From JAEUIE01 sp046350055 (lineage in GTDB: Bacteria; Planctomycetota; Planctomycetia; Gemmatales; HRBIN36), in assembly GCA_046350055.1 (NCBI GenBank), contig JAXMBC010000001.1:5394001-5458000 (forward strand): a DNA stretch of 64,000 bases. Reading direction: 5' to 3'. The notes beneath the pieces are model-generated. The model was not told the origin of the DNA and made no database searches. It saw nothing but the letters and a program-made list of their open reading frames with translations. Made by a program: the position numbers and the translations under genes. Below are positions 1-8,176 of the stretch, in pieces; the stretch's first letter is position 1; every line of letters begins with the position of its first letter.

Positions 1-2
1 TC

Positions 3-485
3 GCCTGCAAGATGGCCGCTGACCATGGCCTCAAGGTGAGTTGGGAATTTGAGCCCGGCTTCGTCTTCAACAAGGCCAGCGAGGTGGTGAAGATCGTCGA
101 TGCCGTGAAGGCGAAGGGGCACAAGAACTTCGGCCTGATGTACGACAGTTGCCACGCCCACATGACTGCCCTGGGGGCCAACCAGGTGGGTGAGAAGGAA
201 ACCGTAGCTGGCGGAGCCCTCGGCGTACTGAAGATGCTGGAAGGCCGCATCAATCACATCCACCTGATTGATTCCGACGGTTCGCTCAACGAACACAAGA
301 CCAGCACCCACAACCCCTTTGGCACCGGCAACATTAATTTCGATGAACTCCTTCCCGCCATCGAGAAGGCCGGCATCGATACCAAGTGGTGGGCCATTGA
401 CCTCTGCTTCTGGCCCGACGCCTGGAATGTGACGGCTCAGTGCAAGAAGTACCTGGATGCAATGCGGGCGAAGTACGCAGCTTAG
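3..485 (+). CDS. Sugar phosphate isomerase/epimerase, C-terminal part (runs in from before the window)
   Basis: The reading frame is open from the first codon in the window and ends at TAA/TAG-terminated position 485, so only the last ~161 residues are seen. The segment has the late strands of a xylose-isomerase-like TIM barrel: EFEPGF with a likely metal-binding Glu, MYDSCHAH with Asp/His ligands, HIHLIDSDGS, then GTGNINFDELLPAIEKAG and the closing WWAIDLCFWPDAW segment. Members of this family (xylose isomerase-like TIM barrel) isomerise or epimerise sugars and inositols; the actual substrate cannot be read from this fragment. No operon partner is visible downstream, because a 100-bp inverted-repeat element follows. 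Confidence 0.8.
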   Translation, partial: ACKMAADHGLKVSWEFEPGFVFNKASEVVKIVDAVKAKGHKNFGLMYDSCHAHMTALGANQVGEKETVAGGALGVLKMLEGRINHIHLIDSDGSLNEHKTSTHNPFGTGNINFDELLPAIEKAGIDTKWWAIDLCFWPDAWNVTAQCKKYLDAMRAKYAA

Positions 486-501
486 GAAGCACTATGTACA
501 T

Positions 502-601
502 ACGAGCCGGAAGCGTTAGCGACGGCGACTACCGTTCGCATTGAGCGTCAACACGCCACCTCATTCCGTCTGCTGTGCCGTCGCTGACGCTTCCGGCTCG
601 T
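502..601. repeat. 100-bp inverted-repeat element with 25-bp arms
   Basis: The arms at 502-526 and 577-601 are reverse complements except for one position (T against C, a G-U pair in RNA). They begin ACGAGCCGGAAGCG and enclose a 50-nt centre. The element starts 16 bp after the stop of the isomerase gene and lies 91 bp before the DUF1501 start. It could be a miniature mobile or REP-like element, or a strong transcript-end hairpin; there is no T-run after either arm, which makes a classical terminator less likely. I saw no second copy in the window. Confidence 0.75.
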
Positions 602-692
602 TTCCCCTTGCATACTGTGCTTTCGCACGGAATAATACAGCACCTGCCAGTATCCCCGCCAGTATCCCACCGACTCGGAGCCTCCTCCCACC

Positions 693-2072
693 ATGCTCCA
701 ACTGCAACTGGGCCGTGCTGCCCGTAATTGCCAGCAGATGACCCGCCGCACCGCTCTCAAGGCCGGGTTCCTTGGCGTGCTCGGCCTCACCTCCGCCGAT
801 CTGCTGCGTATGCAAGCCCGTGGCCAGGCATCCAGTCGCAAGAAGTCGGTCATCCTCATCTGGCTCGATGGCGGACCAAGTCACCTCGAAAGCTACGATC
901 CCAAGCCCTTCGCCCCAATTGAATATCGCGGGCCGTGGGGGGCGATCCGCACCAACGTGCCAGGCATGTATGTCAGCGAAATATTGCCCCAGCATGCCAA
1001 GCATGCCGACAAGATGGCCCTCATCCGCTCAGTGCATCATGATAATGGCGACCACTTCGCCGCTGCCCACTGGATGCTCACGGGCCGGTTCGGCTCCAAT
1101 GCAGCTAACCTCAAGCAGATGTATCCGTCGGTCGGGTCCTTTGTCGCCAAGGTGAAAGGGCCGAACCGCCAGGGGCTGCCTGCGTACGTGGGTTTGCCAT
1201 CGGCGGAGTCGGTCTACCTCTTCCCCGGCTACCAGGGAGCTGCCTACCTGGGTGCAGCGTACAACCCATTCGATGTCGACCGTGAGGCGAAGTACCTGGG
1301 TGCGACCGATATGCGCCCGATTGGCACTCCCAAGTGGCTGAAGCAGTTTGAAGGCGAGCAGTCCAGCATCATGGAATCGCGTGCTTCGCTGCTTCAGGCA
1401 ATGGATACCACGTGCAGGGCGTTTGATACAAGCGGTGCCATGTCCACCATGGATCGCTTCCAACTGGAAGCGCTGGACATGGTAACTGGCAAGAATGCCA
1501 AGGCTGCGTTCGACCTCGACAAGGAAGACCCCCGTACAGCGGATCGCTACGGTCGCAGCGCCTGGGGCCGTTATACCCTCATGGCCCGGCGGCTCGTTGA
1601 AGCGGGTGTTACCTTTGTCACGGTTGATATGCCTCACTGGGATGACCATGCTAATATCAAGGAATCGCATGGCATGAAGCTGCGGCCCATGGACCAGGCT
1701 GTGGGAGCATTGCTGGAAGACCTGCATCAGCGTGGCATGCTCCAGGACACGCTGGTGGTGGTGATGGGGGAATTCAGCCGCACGCCACGACTGAACAACG
1801 GGTTGCCGGGCCAGAGCACGGTTCCAGGGCGCGATCACTGGGGCAATGCTATCTCGGTGATGATGGCTGGTGGCGGATTGAAAACGGGGCAAGTGGTTGG
1901 TGCCACGAACAGCAAGGGCGAGCATCCAGTTGACCGTGCCTTGCGGCCCTTTGATATCCTGGCCACCATTTATCATGTGCTCGGCATCGACTATACACAG
2001 AACTTCCCCGATCATACCGGTCGGCCTGTCCCCATGCTGGGCGAAGGGGAACCGATCCGCGAGTTGATCTAG
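693..2072 (+). CDS. DUF1501 family exported protein (sulfatase-like fold)
   Basis: 459 aa. The N terminus contains TRRTALKAGFLGVLGL, a twin-arginine-like signal typical of DUF1501 proteins, which are very abundant in planctomycetes. Family hallmarks include VILIWLDGGPSHLESYDPKP, the EFSRTPRLN segment, GRDHWGNA and a C-terminal DHTGRPVPML. The fold is related to alkaline phosphatase/sulfatase, but the biochemical role is unknown; in planctomycetes these genes often sit next to DUF1549/DUF1553 cytochrome genes, which are absent here. An internal Met at 738 (MTRRTAL) is an alternative start and would give a more usual signal peptide length. Confidence 0.9.
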   Translation: MLQLQLGRAARNCQQMTRRTALKAGFLGVLGLTSADLLRMQARGQASSRKKSVILIWLDGGPSHLESYDPKPFAPIEYRGPWGAIRTNVPGMYVSEILPQHAKHADKMALIRSVHHDNGDHFAAAHWMLTGRFGSNAANLKQMYPSVGSFVAKVKGPNRQGLPAYVGLPSAESVYLFPGYQGAAYLGAAYNPFDVDREAKYLGATDMRPIGTPKWLKQFEGEQSSIMESRASLLQAMDTTCRAFDTSGAMSTMDRFQLEALDMVTGKNAKAAFDLDKEDPRTADRYGRSAWGRYTLMARRLVEAGVTFVTVDMPHWDDHANIKESHGMKLRPMDQAVGALLEDLHQRGMLQDTLVVVMGEFSRTPRLNNGLPGQSTVPGRDHWGNAISVMMAGGGLKTGQVVGATNSKGEHPVDRALRPFDILATIYHVLGIDYTQNFPDHTGRPVPMLGEGEPIRELI

Positions 2073-2158
2073 CGGTTGGCCATGCTCAGCTGTCGTGCTC
2101 GTTACTCTGGACACATCGGACATATATTAAGTGCTGAGTCCTGAGATTGAGCACGAGA

Positions 2159-2812
2159 ATGACACCCTACCAGGCTGAAAAGCAACAACTCATCACCATC
2201 GGCACCCAGTTCTACCACAAGCAGTGGTCCGTGGGCACCAGCAGCAATTACAGTCTCCGGGTGCGTGAGAAACCACTGCAAGTACTCATCACTGCCAGTG
2301 GCAAAGACAAGGGAGCCCTGACGCTGGATGATTTCGTGCTGGTCGATGAGCGCGGCACCTGCTCGCGTGAAGCCGTCCCGGCAGCAGTCAGTCAGGAGCC
2401 TGCACCCACACCTTCAGCAGAGACGATGCTCCACGTCGTTGCCCTGCAGCAGCCCGATATCCGGGCGGTACTCCATACGCACTCTGTATGGTCCACCATC
2501 CTCAGCGAAAAATATGCAAAGCAGGAATACATCGAGTTCGCCGGCTACGAGATGCTCAAGGGACTCGAAGGCATCAAGACGCATCAGACGAGCGTAAGGC
2601 TCAGGATATTCGAGAACACGCAGGACATCGCCGAACTGGCCGGCGAAGTGAAGCGACTGCTGGCAGAACCGGCACATCCCTTGCGCTACGGGTTTCTCCT
2701 TCGCCGTCATGGTCTATATACTTGGGGTAAGGATCTCTTCGCGGCACGTCGCCATGTGGAGATCATCGAATTCCTGTTGGAAGTCGAGGGAAGACAGCTC
2801 TCGCTGCAATGA
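2159..2812 (+). CDS. mtnB: Methylthioribulose-1-phosphate dehydratase
   Basis: 217 aa from the ATG at 2159 (an in-frame TTG at 2147 would add four residues). It is a class II aldolase/adducin-type enzyme: N-terminal GTSSNYSLR substrate loop, zinc ligands in VLHTHSVWST, and RRHGLYTWG near the C terminus carrying a further zinc His. In methionine salvage it dehydrates 5-methylthioribulose 1-phosphate to a diketone. It is followed after 8 bp by mtnD, and mtnD overlaps mtnC, so three consecutive pathway steps are co-transcribed. mtnA and mtnN are not in the window. Confidence 0.93.
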   Translation: MTPYQAEKQQLITIGTQFYHKQWSVGTSSNYSLRVREKPLQVLITASGKDKGALTLDDFVLVDERGTCSREAVPAAVSQEPAPTPSAETMLHVVALQQPDIRAVLHTHSVWSTILSEKYAKQEYIEFAGYEMLKGLEGIKTHQTSVRLRIFENTQDIAELAGEVKRLLAEPAHPLRYGFLLRRHGLYTWGKDLFAARRHVEIIEFLLEVEGRQLSLQ

Positions 2813-2820
2813 GGTGACTC

Positions 2821-3408
2821 ATGGCTGTGGTGACCGTTCCGACACACTCGAAACGCATTGAAGGCGAAGGCGACGTCGCGGACTTCCTTCGCCCCTATGG
2901 CATTCGTTATGAACGCTGGCCCCTGGAAGATCGCTGCAATCCTGATGCTTCCAATGACGAGATCCTTGCTGCCTACGCCCCGGAGATCGAGAAACTGAAG
3001 GTGGAAGGTGGCTATGTCACCGCTGATGTGATCAATGTCACCCCTGAGACCCCCGGCCTCGACGCCATGATTGAGAAGTTCAACAAGGAGCACATTCACA
3101 CCGAGGATGAAGTCCGCTTCATCGTCAAAGGTCGTGGGCTCTTTCACATTCATCCCCAGAACGGGGATGAGGTCTTCAGCATCGAGATGAATGCCGGCGA
3201 CTGGATCAGTGTGCCGGCTGGAACGAAACACTGGTTTGATTTCTGCCACGAGCGCACCATCCGGGCCATTCGCCTGTTTCAGGACAAGGCCGGCTGGACG
3301 CCTCATTATGTGGAAGCTGGCGTACACGAAGCCTATCTCCCCGTGTGCTGGGGCCCCAGCTTCATTTCCCCCACGACTCCCCGCGTCAACCCTGCAGTGA
3401 CTCTATGA
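2821..3408 (+). CDS. mtnD: Acireductone dioxygenase
   Basis: 195 aa cupin. The metal site is visible as HIHTEDEVRF (two His and a Glu) with the later His in GTKHWFDF. The enzyme oxidises the acireductone of the methionine salvage pathway to the 2-keto acid precursor of methionine; which metal (Fe or Ni) is bound cannot be told from sequence. It starts 8 bp after mtnB and its TGA overlaps the ATG of mtnC by four bases (ATGA), showing translational coupling. Confidence 0.94.
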   Translation: MAVVTVPTHSKRIEGEGDVADFLRPYGIRYERWPLEDRCNPDASNDEILAAYAPEIEKLKVEGGYVTADVINVTPETPGLDAMIEKFNKEHIHTEDEVRFIVKGRGLFHIHPQNGDEVFSIEMNAGDWISVPAGTKHWFDFCHERTIRAIRLFQDKAGWTPHYVEAGVHEAYLPVCWGPSFISPTTPRVNPAVTL

Positions 3409-4157
3409 CACCTTTTGCCTGCCGCGGTATCCTGCTGGATATCGAAGGGACGATTTCGCCGCTCAGTTACGTTCGTGAAGTGCTCTTTCCCTATGCTCGG
3501 CAGCATCTGCCGACTGCACTGCGCAGCCTGTGGAACGACGAAGCCATGCCTCGCATTCGCGAGGAACTCGCTGCACTCAACAACAGCCCCAGCTTTGAAG
3601 CCTGGACCGGCGGTCGAGGCATGCCTCCCGAACGTCGCTTCAAGCAGATGCTGCAAGCCTTGATCAAGCTCATGGAGCAGGATGCCAAGGTAGGGCCACT
3701 CAAGGAAATACAGGGCCTCATCTGGCGTCATGGTTTCAGCGACGGCACACTTCGCTCGGTGCTCTATGGCGAAGTGCCTCGTGTGCTCTCCGAGTGGAAG
3801 CATCGCGGCCTCGATCTCCGCGTCTACTCCTCCGGCAGCATCGAAGCGCAGAAGCAGTTCTTCATGCATGTGGATAACGGCACAACCGACAGCCTCAATC
3901 TCATCAAGCTGTTCTCCGGCTTTTATGACACAACCACCGGCCCGAAGAAAGACTCAGCAAGCTACCAGAAGATCAGCCAGGCCTATCACCTGCCTGCCGA
4001 GAGCATTCTGTTCCTGAGTGATGTTGTTGCTGAGCTGGATGCTGCCGCGAGTGCCGGTATGAAGACGGGCCTGCTGTGCAGACCAGAAAACCCTCCAGTG
4101 CCCGATAACATCCCGCATCCACGCTTCACGTCACTGGACGAAGTGATCATTGCCTGA
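3405..4157 (+). CDS. mtnC: Enolase-phosphatase E1
   Basis: 250 aa from the ATG at 3405, chosen because it makes an ATGA overlap with the mtnD stop and begins just before the HAD motif LLDIEGTISPLSYV (nucleophile Asp and the acid in DxEGT). Later HAD motifs are VYSSGS (Ser of motif II), GPKKDSASY (Lys) and ILFLSDVVAELDAA (acidic motif IV). It converts the diketone of methionine salvage to the acireductone in two steps (enolase then phosphatase). A longer in-frame reading from 3345 would overlap mtnD by 64 bp and is unlikely. Confidence 0.93.
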   Translation: MTPFACRGILLDIEGTISPLSYVREVLFPYARQHLPTALRSLWNDEAMPRIREELAALNNSPSFEAWTGGRGMPPERRFKQMLQALIKLMEQDAKVGPLKEIQGLIWRHGFSDGTLRSVLYGEVPRVLSEWKHRGLDLRVYSSGSIEAQKQFFMHVDNGTTDSLNLIKLFSGFYDTTTGPKKDSASYQKISQAYHLPAESILFLSDVVAELDAAASAGMKTGLLCRPENPPVPDNIPHPRFTSLDEVIIA

Positions 4158-4184
4158 CGACCATGCGAGACTGGAACACCACCC

Positions 4185-6965
4185 ATGCCCGATCCACTTG
4201 CCTGCCTGGGCTTTGATGCTGCCAAGGTCCAGGTTTCACCTTCCCTGGGCAAGGACCTGGCACTGCTGGATCGCTTGCTGGGGCAAGTGGTTGCTGACCA
4301 GGAGGGACGTGAGGTTGTTGAACTGGCCCGGAAGCTCTATCTCGACCAGGGCGAACCCTCCACACTTCTCGAACGCCTGCCTGCACTGGCAGACCCGCAA
4401 CTGGTCCATCACGTACTTCGTCTCTTCGCTGTCCTCTTTCAGCTCTTTAACACCGCAGAGCTGAAGGAGATCATACGGGTCAATCGCGAACGGGAGCAAT
4501 CAGCCTCATTGAAGCCACGGGCTGAGTCGATCCGTGATGCCGTGCAACGGCTGAAACAAGCCGGGCTGTCCGCAGACGATGTCCAGAACCTGCTTCATCA
4601 GGTTGACCTGGGCCTGACACTTACTGCTCATCCCACGGAAGCCCGCCGCCGTGCCGTGCTCGACAAGCTCCATACCATTGCCGGCTGGCTGCTGGAACAT
4701 GGTCAACAGCAGGGCCTACTCAGCAGGCTGGATGTGCCCATGAATACCACCGGCCTGGTGGAACGGGAAGTCCTGCGTACGCTCACGGAACTCTGGCAGA
4801 CTGATGAACTGCAAAGCGCCAAGGTCACAGTCGAGGATGAAGCCCGCAATGCTCTCTACTTCCTGACCCAGACTATTCTTGAAGTTGTCCCCTGGCTGCA
4901 TGAAGACCTCCGCAGCAACCTGGCTCTCGTCTATCCCGGGTACCACTTCACTCTGCCCGCCTTCATTACCTATCGCTCGTGGGTCGGTGGCGATCGTGAT
5001 GGAAACCCCTTCGTGACGCCCGCCATCACCTGGCGCACCCTGCTCCGCTATCGCCGATGCATTCTTCGCCATTATCTGAAGGAAGTCATTGCACTGCAGA
5101 GTGAACTCACCCAGGGACGCAAGCATCTCGAACCATCGGTGGAAGGTGAAGAGCCTCTGGTCCGGCAGCTGCAACACATGGAACAGCGACTGCGGGCTAC
5201 GCTGAAACACAGCAGAGCGATGAGCAGTGATTACCGGACTGGCGCCGGTTATGCGCTGCCAGCTATCGCCTATGCCTCTCCGAGCGACTTCCTGAACGAT
5301 CTGCAGGCTATCCAGCTTATCCTGCGCAATTCGCACTCGACGGTGGTTGCTGACTATGGCCCGCTGGCCCGGCTGGTGACCCAGGTGAAAACCTTCGGGT
5401 TCCATCTCGTGGCGCTCGATATTCGCCAGCATAGTCGAGAGCACGAAAAAGCACTGGACGAGATGATTGCCCATACGGGCATACTCAAACCCGGGCAAAC
5501 TTACATCGGTTTAAGCGAAGACGAGAAGCTGGAACTCCTGAGCAGGGAACTGCAGAATCCGCGTCCCTTGATGCCACGCGGCTGGCGAGGTTCACCCACC
5601 ACGCAGAATGTTCTCGAGACTTTCAGCGTGATCCGCTACGCCCATCGCCGGCTCGGGCGTGAAGTTATTCAGTCGTACGTGATCAGTATGACGCATGGCA
5701 TCAGTGATATGCTCGAAGTCCTGCTGCTGGCCAAGGAACAAGGCCTCTTCCGCTGGAAGGAGGACGGGACGTTGGACAGCGACCTGCACATCGTTCCCCT
5801 GTTCGAAACGATCGAAGACCTCGACCGCAGTGCCGGGCTCATGGCCCGGCTGTTCACGCACCCCATCTATCGCCAGCAACTGGCAAACCATGATCAATTT
5901 CAGGAGATCATGCTCGGCTATTCCGATAGCAGCAAGGATGGTGGATACCTGGCGGCCAACTGGGCACTACATTCAACCCAGGCTGCACTGGCCCGTGTCT
6001 GCCACGAAGCAGGTGTGACACTGCAACTGTTCCATGGCCGGGGCGGTACCGTGGGTCGCGGTGGCGGCCGGGCCAATCGGGCCATTCTGTCACAGCCACC
6101 AGGCAGCTTCGATGGCAAGATTCGCGTCACCGAACAGGGAGAGGTCATCTCCTTCCGGTATGGCCTGAAGCCCATTGCCCATCGTCATCTGGAACAACTG
6201 GTGCATGCAGCACTGGTTGCCACCGAGGAGCAGAAAAGCCAGCCTCTGGCCCAGGGGCGCTGGGAAGAAGCTACAGCCAAGCTGGCAGCAAAGTCACGCG
6301 CATGCTACCGATCCCTGGTGCATGAAGACCCTGACTTCTGGACGTTTTACTCGCAGGCGACGCCGATCAACCACATCAGCCGCCTGCCCATTGCCAGTCG
6401 TCCCGTATCCCGTTCCAGCAGTTCGTTGAACGGGCTGGAAGAACTCCGGGCGATTCCCTGGGTCTTTGCCTGGGTGCAAAGCCGCATGGTGCTGCCAGGC
6501 TGGTATGGACTGGGCACCGCGCTGGAGTGGTACGCTGCTGAGAATCCAGCACATGAGAAGCTGCTGCGCGAAATGTACCACGCCTGGCCCTTCTTCCGCA
6601 CGGTCATTGATCATGCACAGCATGAACTGCTGCGGGCACATCTTCCGACTGCGAAGTGGTACGCTGAACGAGTGCAGCCCCGGGAAGTAGCCCATCGACT
6701 CTTTGGTATGATCGAGGAGGAATTCCAGCGTACCCGTCACTGGGTACTGCGGCTGGCGGAGAAGAAAGACCTGGCAGAGTACGCACCGGTGATGCGACAC
6801 GTGGTGGACTTCCGCAACCCCGCCGTGTTGCCACTCAATAAACTACAGCTACTGGCCATGGAGAAGTCGCAGGAGCTGGCCGGGCAGCCGGAGCAGCAAC
6901 CCTGGCTGGAAGCGGCTCTCCTGAGCATTGCCGGCCTGGCTGCTGCCATGCAAAGCACGGGGTAA
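4185..6965 (+). CDS. ppc: Phosphoenolpyruvate carboxylase
   Basis: 926 aa, full family length. Catalytic motifs are all present: LTLTAHPTEARRRAV (catalytic His), GGDRDGNPFVT, LGYSDSSKDGGYLAANW, and FHGRGGTVGRGGG. The C terminus ends in MQSTG, close to the usual QNTG that reaches the active site. It makes oxaloacetate from PEP and bicarbonate, an anaplerotic role. It begins 27 bp after mtnC in the same direction and is likely part of the same transcript, an unusual pairing of anaplerosis with methionine salvage. Confidence 0.97.
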   Translation: MPDPLACLGFDAAKVQVSPSLGKDLALLDRLLGQVVADQEGREVVELARKLYLDQGEPSTLLERLPALADPQLVHHVLRLFAVLFQLFNTAELKEIIRVNREREQSASLKPRAESIRDAVQRLKQAGLSADDVQNLLHQVDLGLTLTAHPTEARRRAVLDKLHTIAGWLLEHGQQQGLLSRLDVPMNTTGLVEREVLRTLTELWQTDELQSAKVTVEDEARNALYFLTQTILEVVPWLHEDLRSNLALVYPGYHFTLPAFITYRSWVGGDRDGNPFVTPAITWRTLLRYRRCILRHYLKEVIALQSELTQGRKHLEPSVEGEEPLVRQLQHMEQRLRATLKHSRAMSSDYRTGAGYALPAIAYASPSDFLNDLQAIQLILRNSHSTVVADYGPLARLVTQVKTFGFHLVALDIRQHSREHEKALDEMIAHTGILKPGQTYIGLSEDEKLELLSRELQNPRPLMPRGWRGSPTTQNVLETFSVIRYAHRRLGREVIQSYVISMTHGISDMLEVLLLAKEQGLFRWKEDGTLDSDLHIVPLFETIEDLDRSAGLMARLFTHPIYRQQLANHDQFQEIMLGYSDSSKDGGYLAANWALHSTQAALARVCHEAGVTLQLFHGRGGTVGRGGGRANRAILSQPPGSFDGKIRVTEQGEVISFRYGLKPIAHRHLEQLVHAALVATEEQKSQPLAQGRWEEATAKLAAKSRACYRSLVHEDPDFWTFYSQATPINHISRLPIASRPVSRSSSSLNGLEELRAIPWVFAWVQSRMVLPGWYGLGTALEWYAAENPAHEKLLREMYHAWPFFRTVIDHAQHELLRAHLPTAKWYAERVQPREVAHRLFGMIEEEFQRTRHWVLRLAEKKDLAEYAPVMRHVVDFRNPAVLPLNKLQLLAMEKSQELAGQPEQQPWLEAALLSIAGLAAAMQSTG

Positions 6966-6967
6966 CC

Positions 6968-7504
6968 ATGTACATCGTCCTCGGCTCGTCCAAGTACGGC
7001 AAAACCGATCAGCTCCCCGGCCTCTTCTATGTGGTCACCGAGTTCTTCCACGTCTATTACGTGCCACTGATTCCCCTGCACAGCGTGGTGATGCTCGAAG
7101 GCAGCGGCGAGAAAATCTACAAGAAGATCCCGATGGCGTGGAAGTCGGTGCTGGTCACCTATCTTCGCGGGCTGGTTGGTGTCGGGGCGTTTGTCTGCAC
7201 TGCCATCTTCCTGGGCATCATGTTCAACCTGTTTCAGAAGAACAAGGACAGGCAACTGGTTGACAATGTGTGGTACTTCCTCGGCTTTTCGATCCTGGGC
7301 TGGCTACTGGTGGTGTTGAGTTACTACGGTTCCAAACCCAGCCCGGTACGGGCTCTCGAACTAGCCCGGCACCTGGATATCCCCATGGAGAACATCGTGG
7401 ATCACTATCTGGATGATCCACGTGTCGAGGAGTTGATGAATCAGCCGAAGGAAGAACAGCCGGAACTGCCGGGCAGCGATGTGAATCCACCGCCGCCCGC
7501 ATGA
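6968..7504 (+). CDS. Small integral membrane protein of unknown function
   Basis: 178 aa, starting only 2 bp after the ppc stop, so clearly co-transcribed with it. The N terminus (MYIVLGSSKYGKTDQLPGLFYVVTEFFHVYYVPLIPL) resembles planctomycete proteins that often carry an N-terminal zinc ribbon, but no Cys pairs are present here. Two hydrophobic segments follow at about residues 58-82 and 98-118, and the tail is soluble, ending in a Pro-rich stretch. I do not recognise a function. Confidence 0.7.
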   Translation: MYIVLGSSKYGKTDQLPGLFYVVTEFFHVYYVPLIPLHSVVMLEGSGEKIYKKIPMAWKSVLVTYLRGLVGVGAFVCTAIFLGIMFNLFQKNKDRQLVDNVWYFLGFSILGWLLVVLSYYGSKPSPVRALELARHLDIPMENIVDHYLDDPRVEELMNQPKEEQPELPGSDVNPPPPA

Positions 7505-7510
7505 CCGCCG

Positions 7511-8113
7511 CTAGGATCGTGTGCCAAAGTAGAATGAGACCACAGCGAGCAGGATCGATTCCCACGTTTCCCGGTTAGGCACTTTGATGCCAGCCGGATC
7601 GATGAATCCCTTCCACAGTGCCTCAGCAACCATCAGCAGCAGGGCCAGCAGGGCGATCCAGGCGAGGAAGTCCTGGAACGCAGGAGCGGTTCGCCAGGGT
7701 CCACGGGCGATAAGCCAGCCGAAGAAGAAGCCGCCGGTGGCACAGGCGAAGAGTTGTGCCCAGAGGTCGAGTTCCACTTCCTGTGGCCGCATGCGTTTCA
7801 TAACTTGTTGCGGATCCTGCCAGACCAGCCAGCCTACTACTCCCACAATGGCAGCCACGATCAGAAACCGCAGCGTGCCTTTGGGCATGTAGAGTGGCGA
7901 ATGGCCACCCGTGCCGATGGTCTTGCCATGACTGGCAAAGAACAGGAACAGTCCGAATGTCAGGAAATGCAGGTAGAGGGGCACGTGCGTGGCTTTGGGG
8001 TGCCCCAGGTAGAGGAGGAACATCCCGGCGATGCCGATGGACAGAATGGCGCGGATACTTCCCGCCGGCAACCCCAGCGGATGACGATCTTGTGCCAGTG
8101 GATCTGTAGACAT
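7511..8113 (-). CDS. Multi-spanning membrane protein of unknown function
   Basis: 200 aa. At least five hydrophobic segments: about residues 23-40, 46-60, 82-98, 125-142 and 150-170. The N terminus (DRHPLGLPAGSIRAILSIGI) is conserved-looking, with Pro/Gly before the first helix. It ends 6 bp from the convergent gene ending at 7504 with no room for a terminator. Upstream on the minus strand lies the esterase gene; the 63-bp gap permits an operon. No function can be assigned. Confidence 0.65.
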   Translation of the reverse strand: MSTDPLAQDRHPLGLPAGSIRAILSIGIAGMFLLYLGHPKATHVPLYLHFLTFGLFLFFASHGKTIGTGGHSPLYMPKGTLRFLIVAAIVGVVGWLVWQDPQQVMKRMRPQEVELDLWAQLFACATGGFFFGWLIARGPWRTAPAFQDFLAWIALLALLLMVAEALWKGFIDPAGIKVPNRETWESILLAVVSFYFGTRS

Positions 8114-8176
8114 GGGTGTTCTCTTGAGAGGATGGTGAAGGGAGTTGATTCATCGCTGCCCCGGAGGGACAAGGCA

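Noticed and set aside
1029..2123. 364-codon minus-strand frame opposite the DUF1501 gene
   Set aside because: A mirror of codon bias in the plus-strand gene; no start signal or conserved motif.
4716..5498. 260-codon minus-strand frame opposite ppc
   Set aside because: Overlaps conserved catalytic regions of ppc and has no family features.
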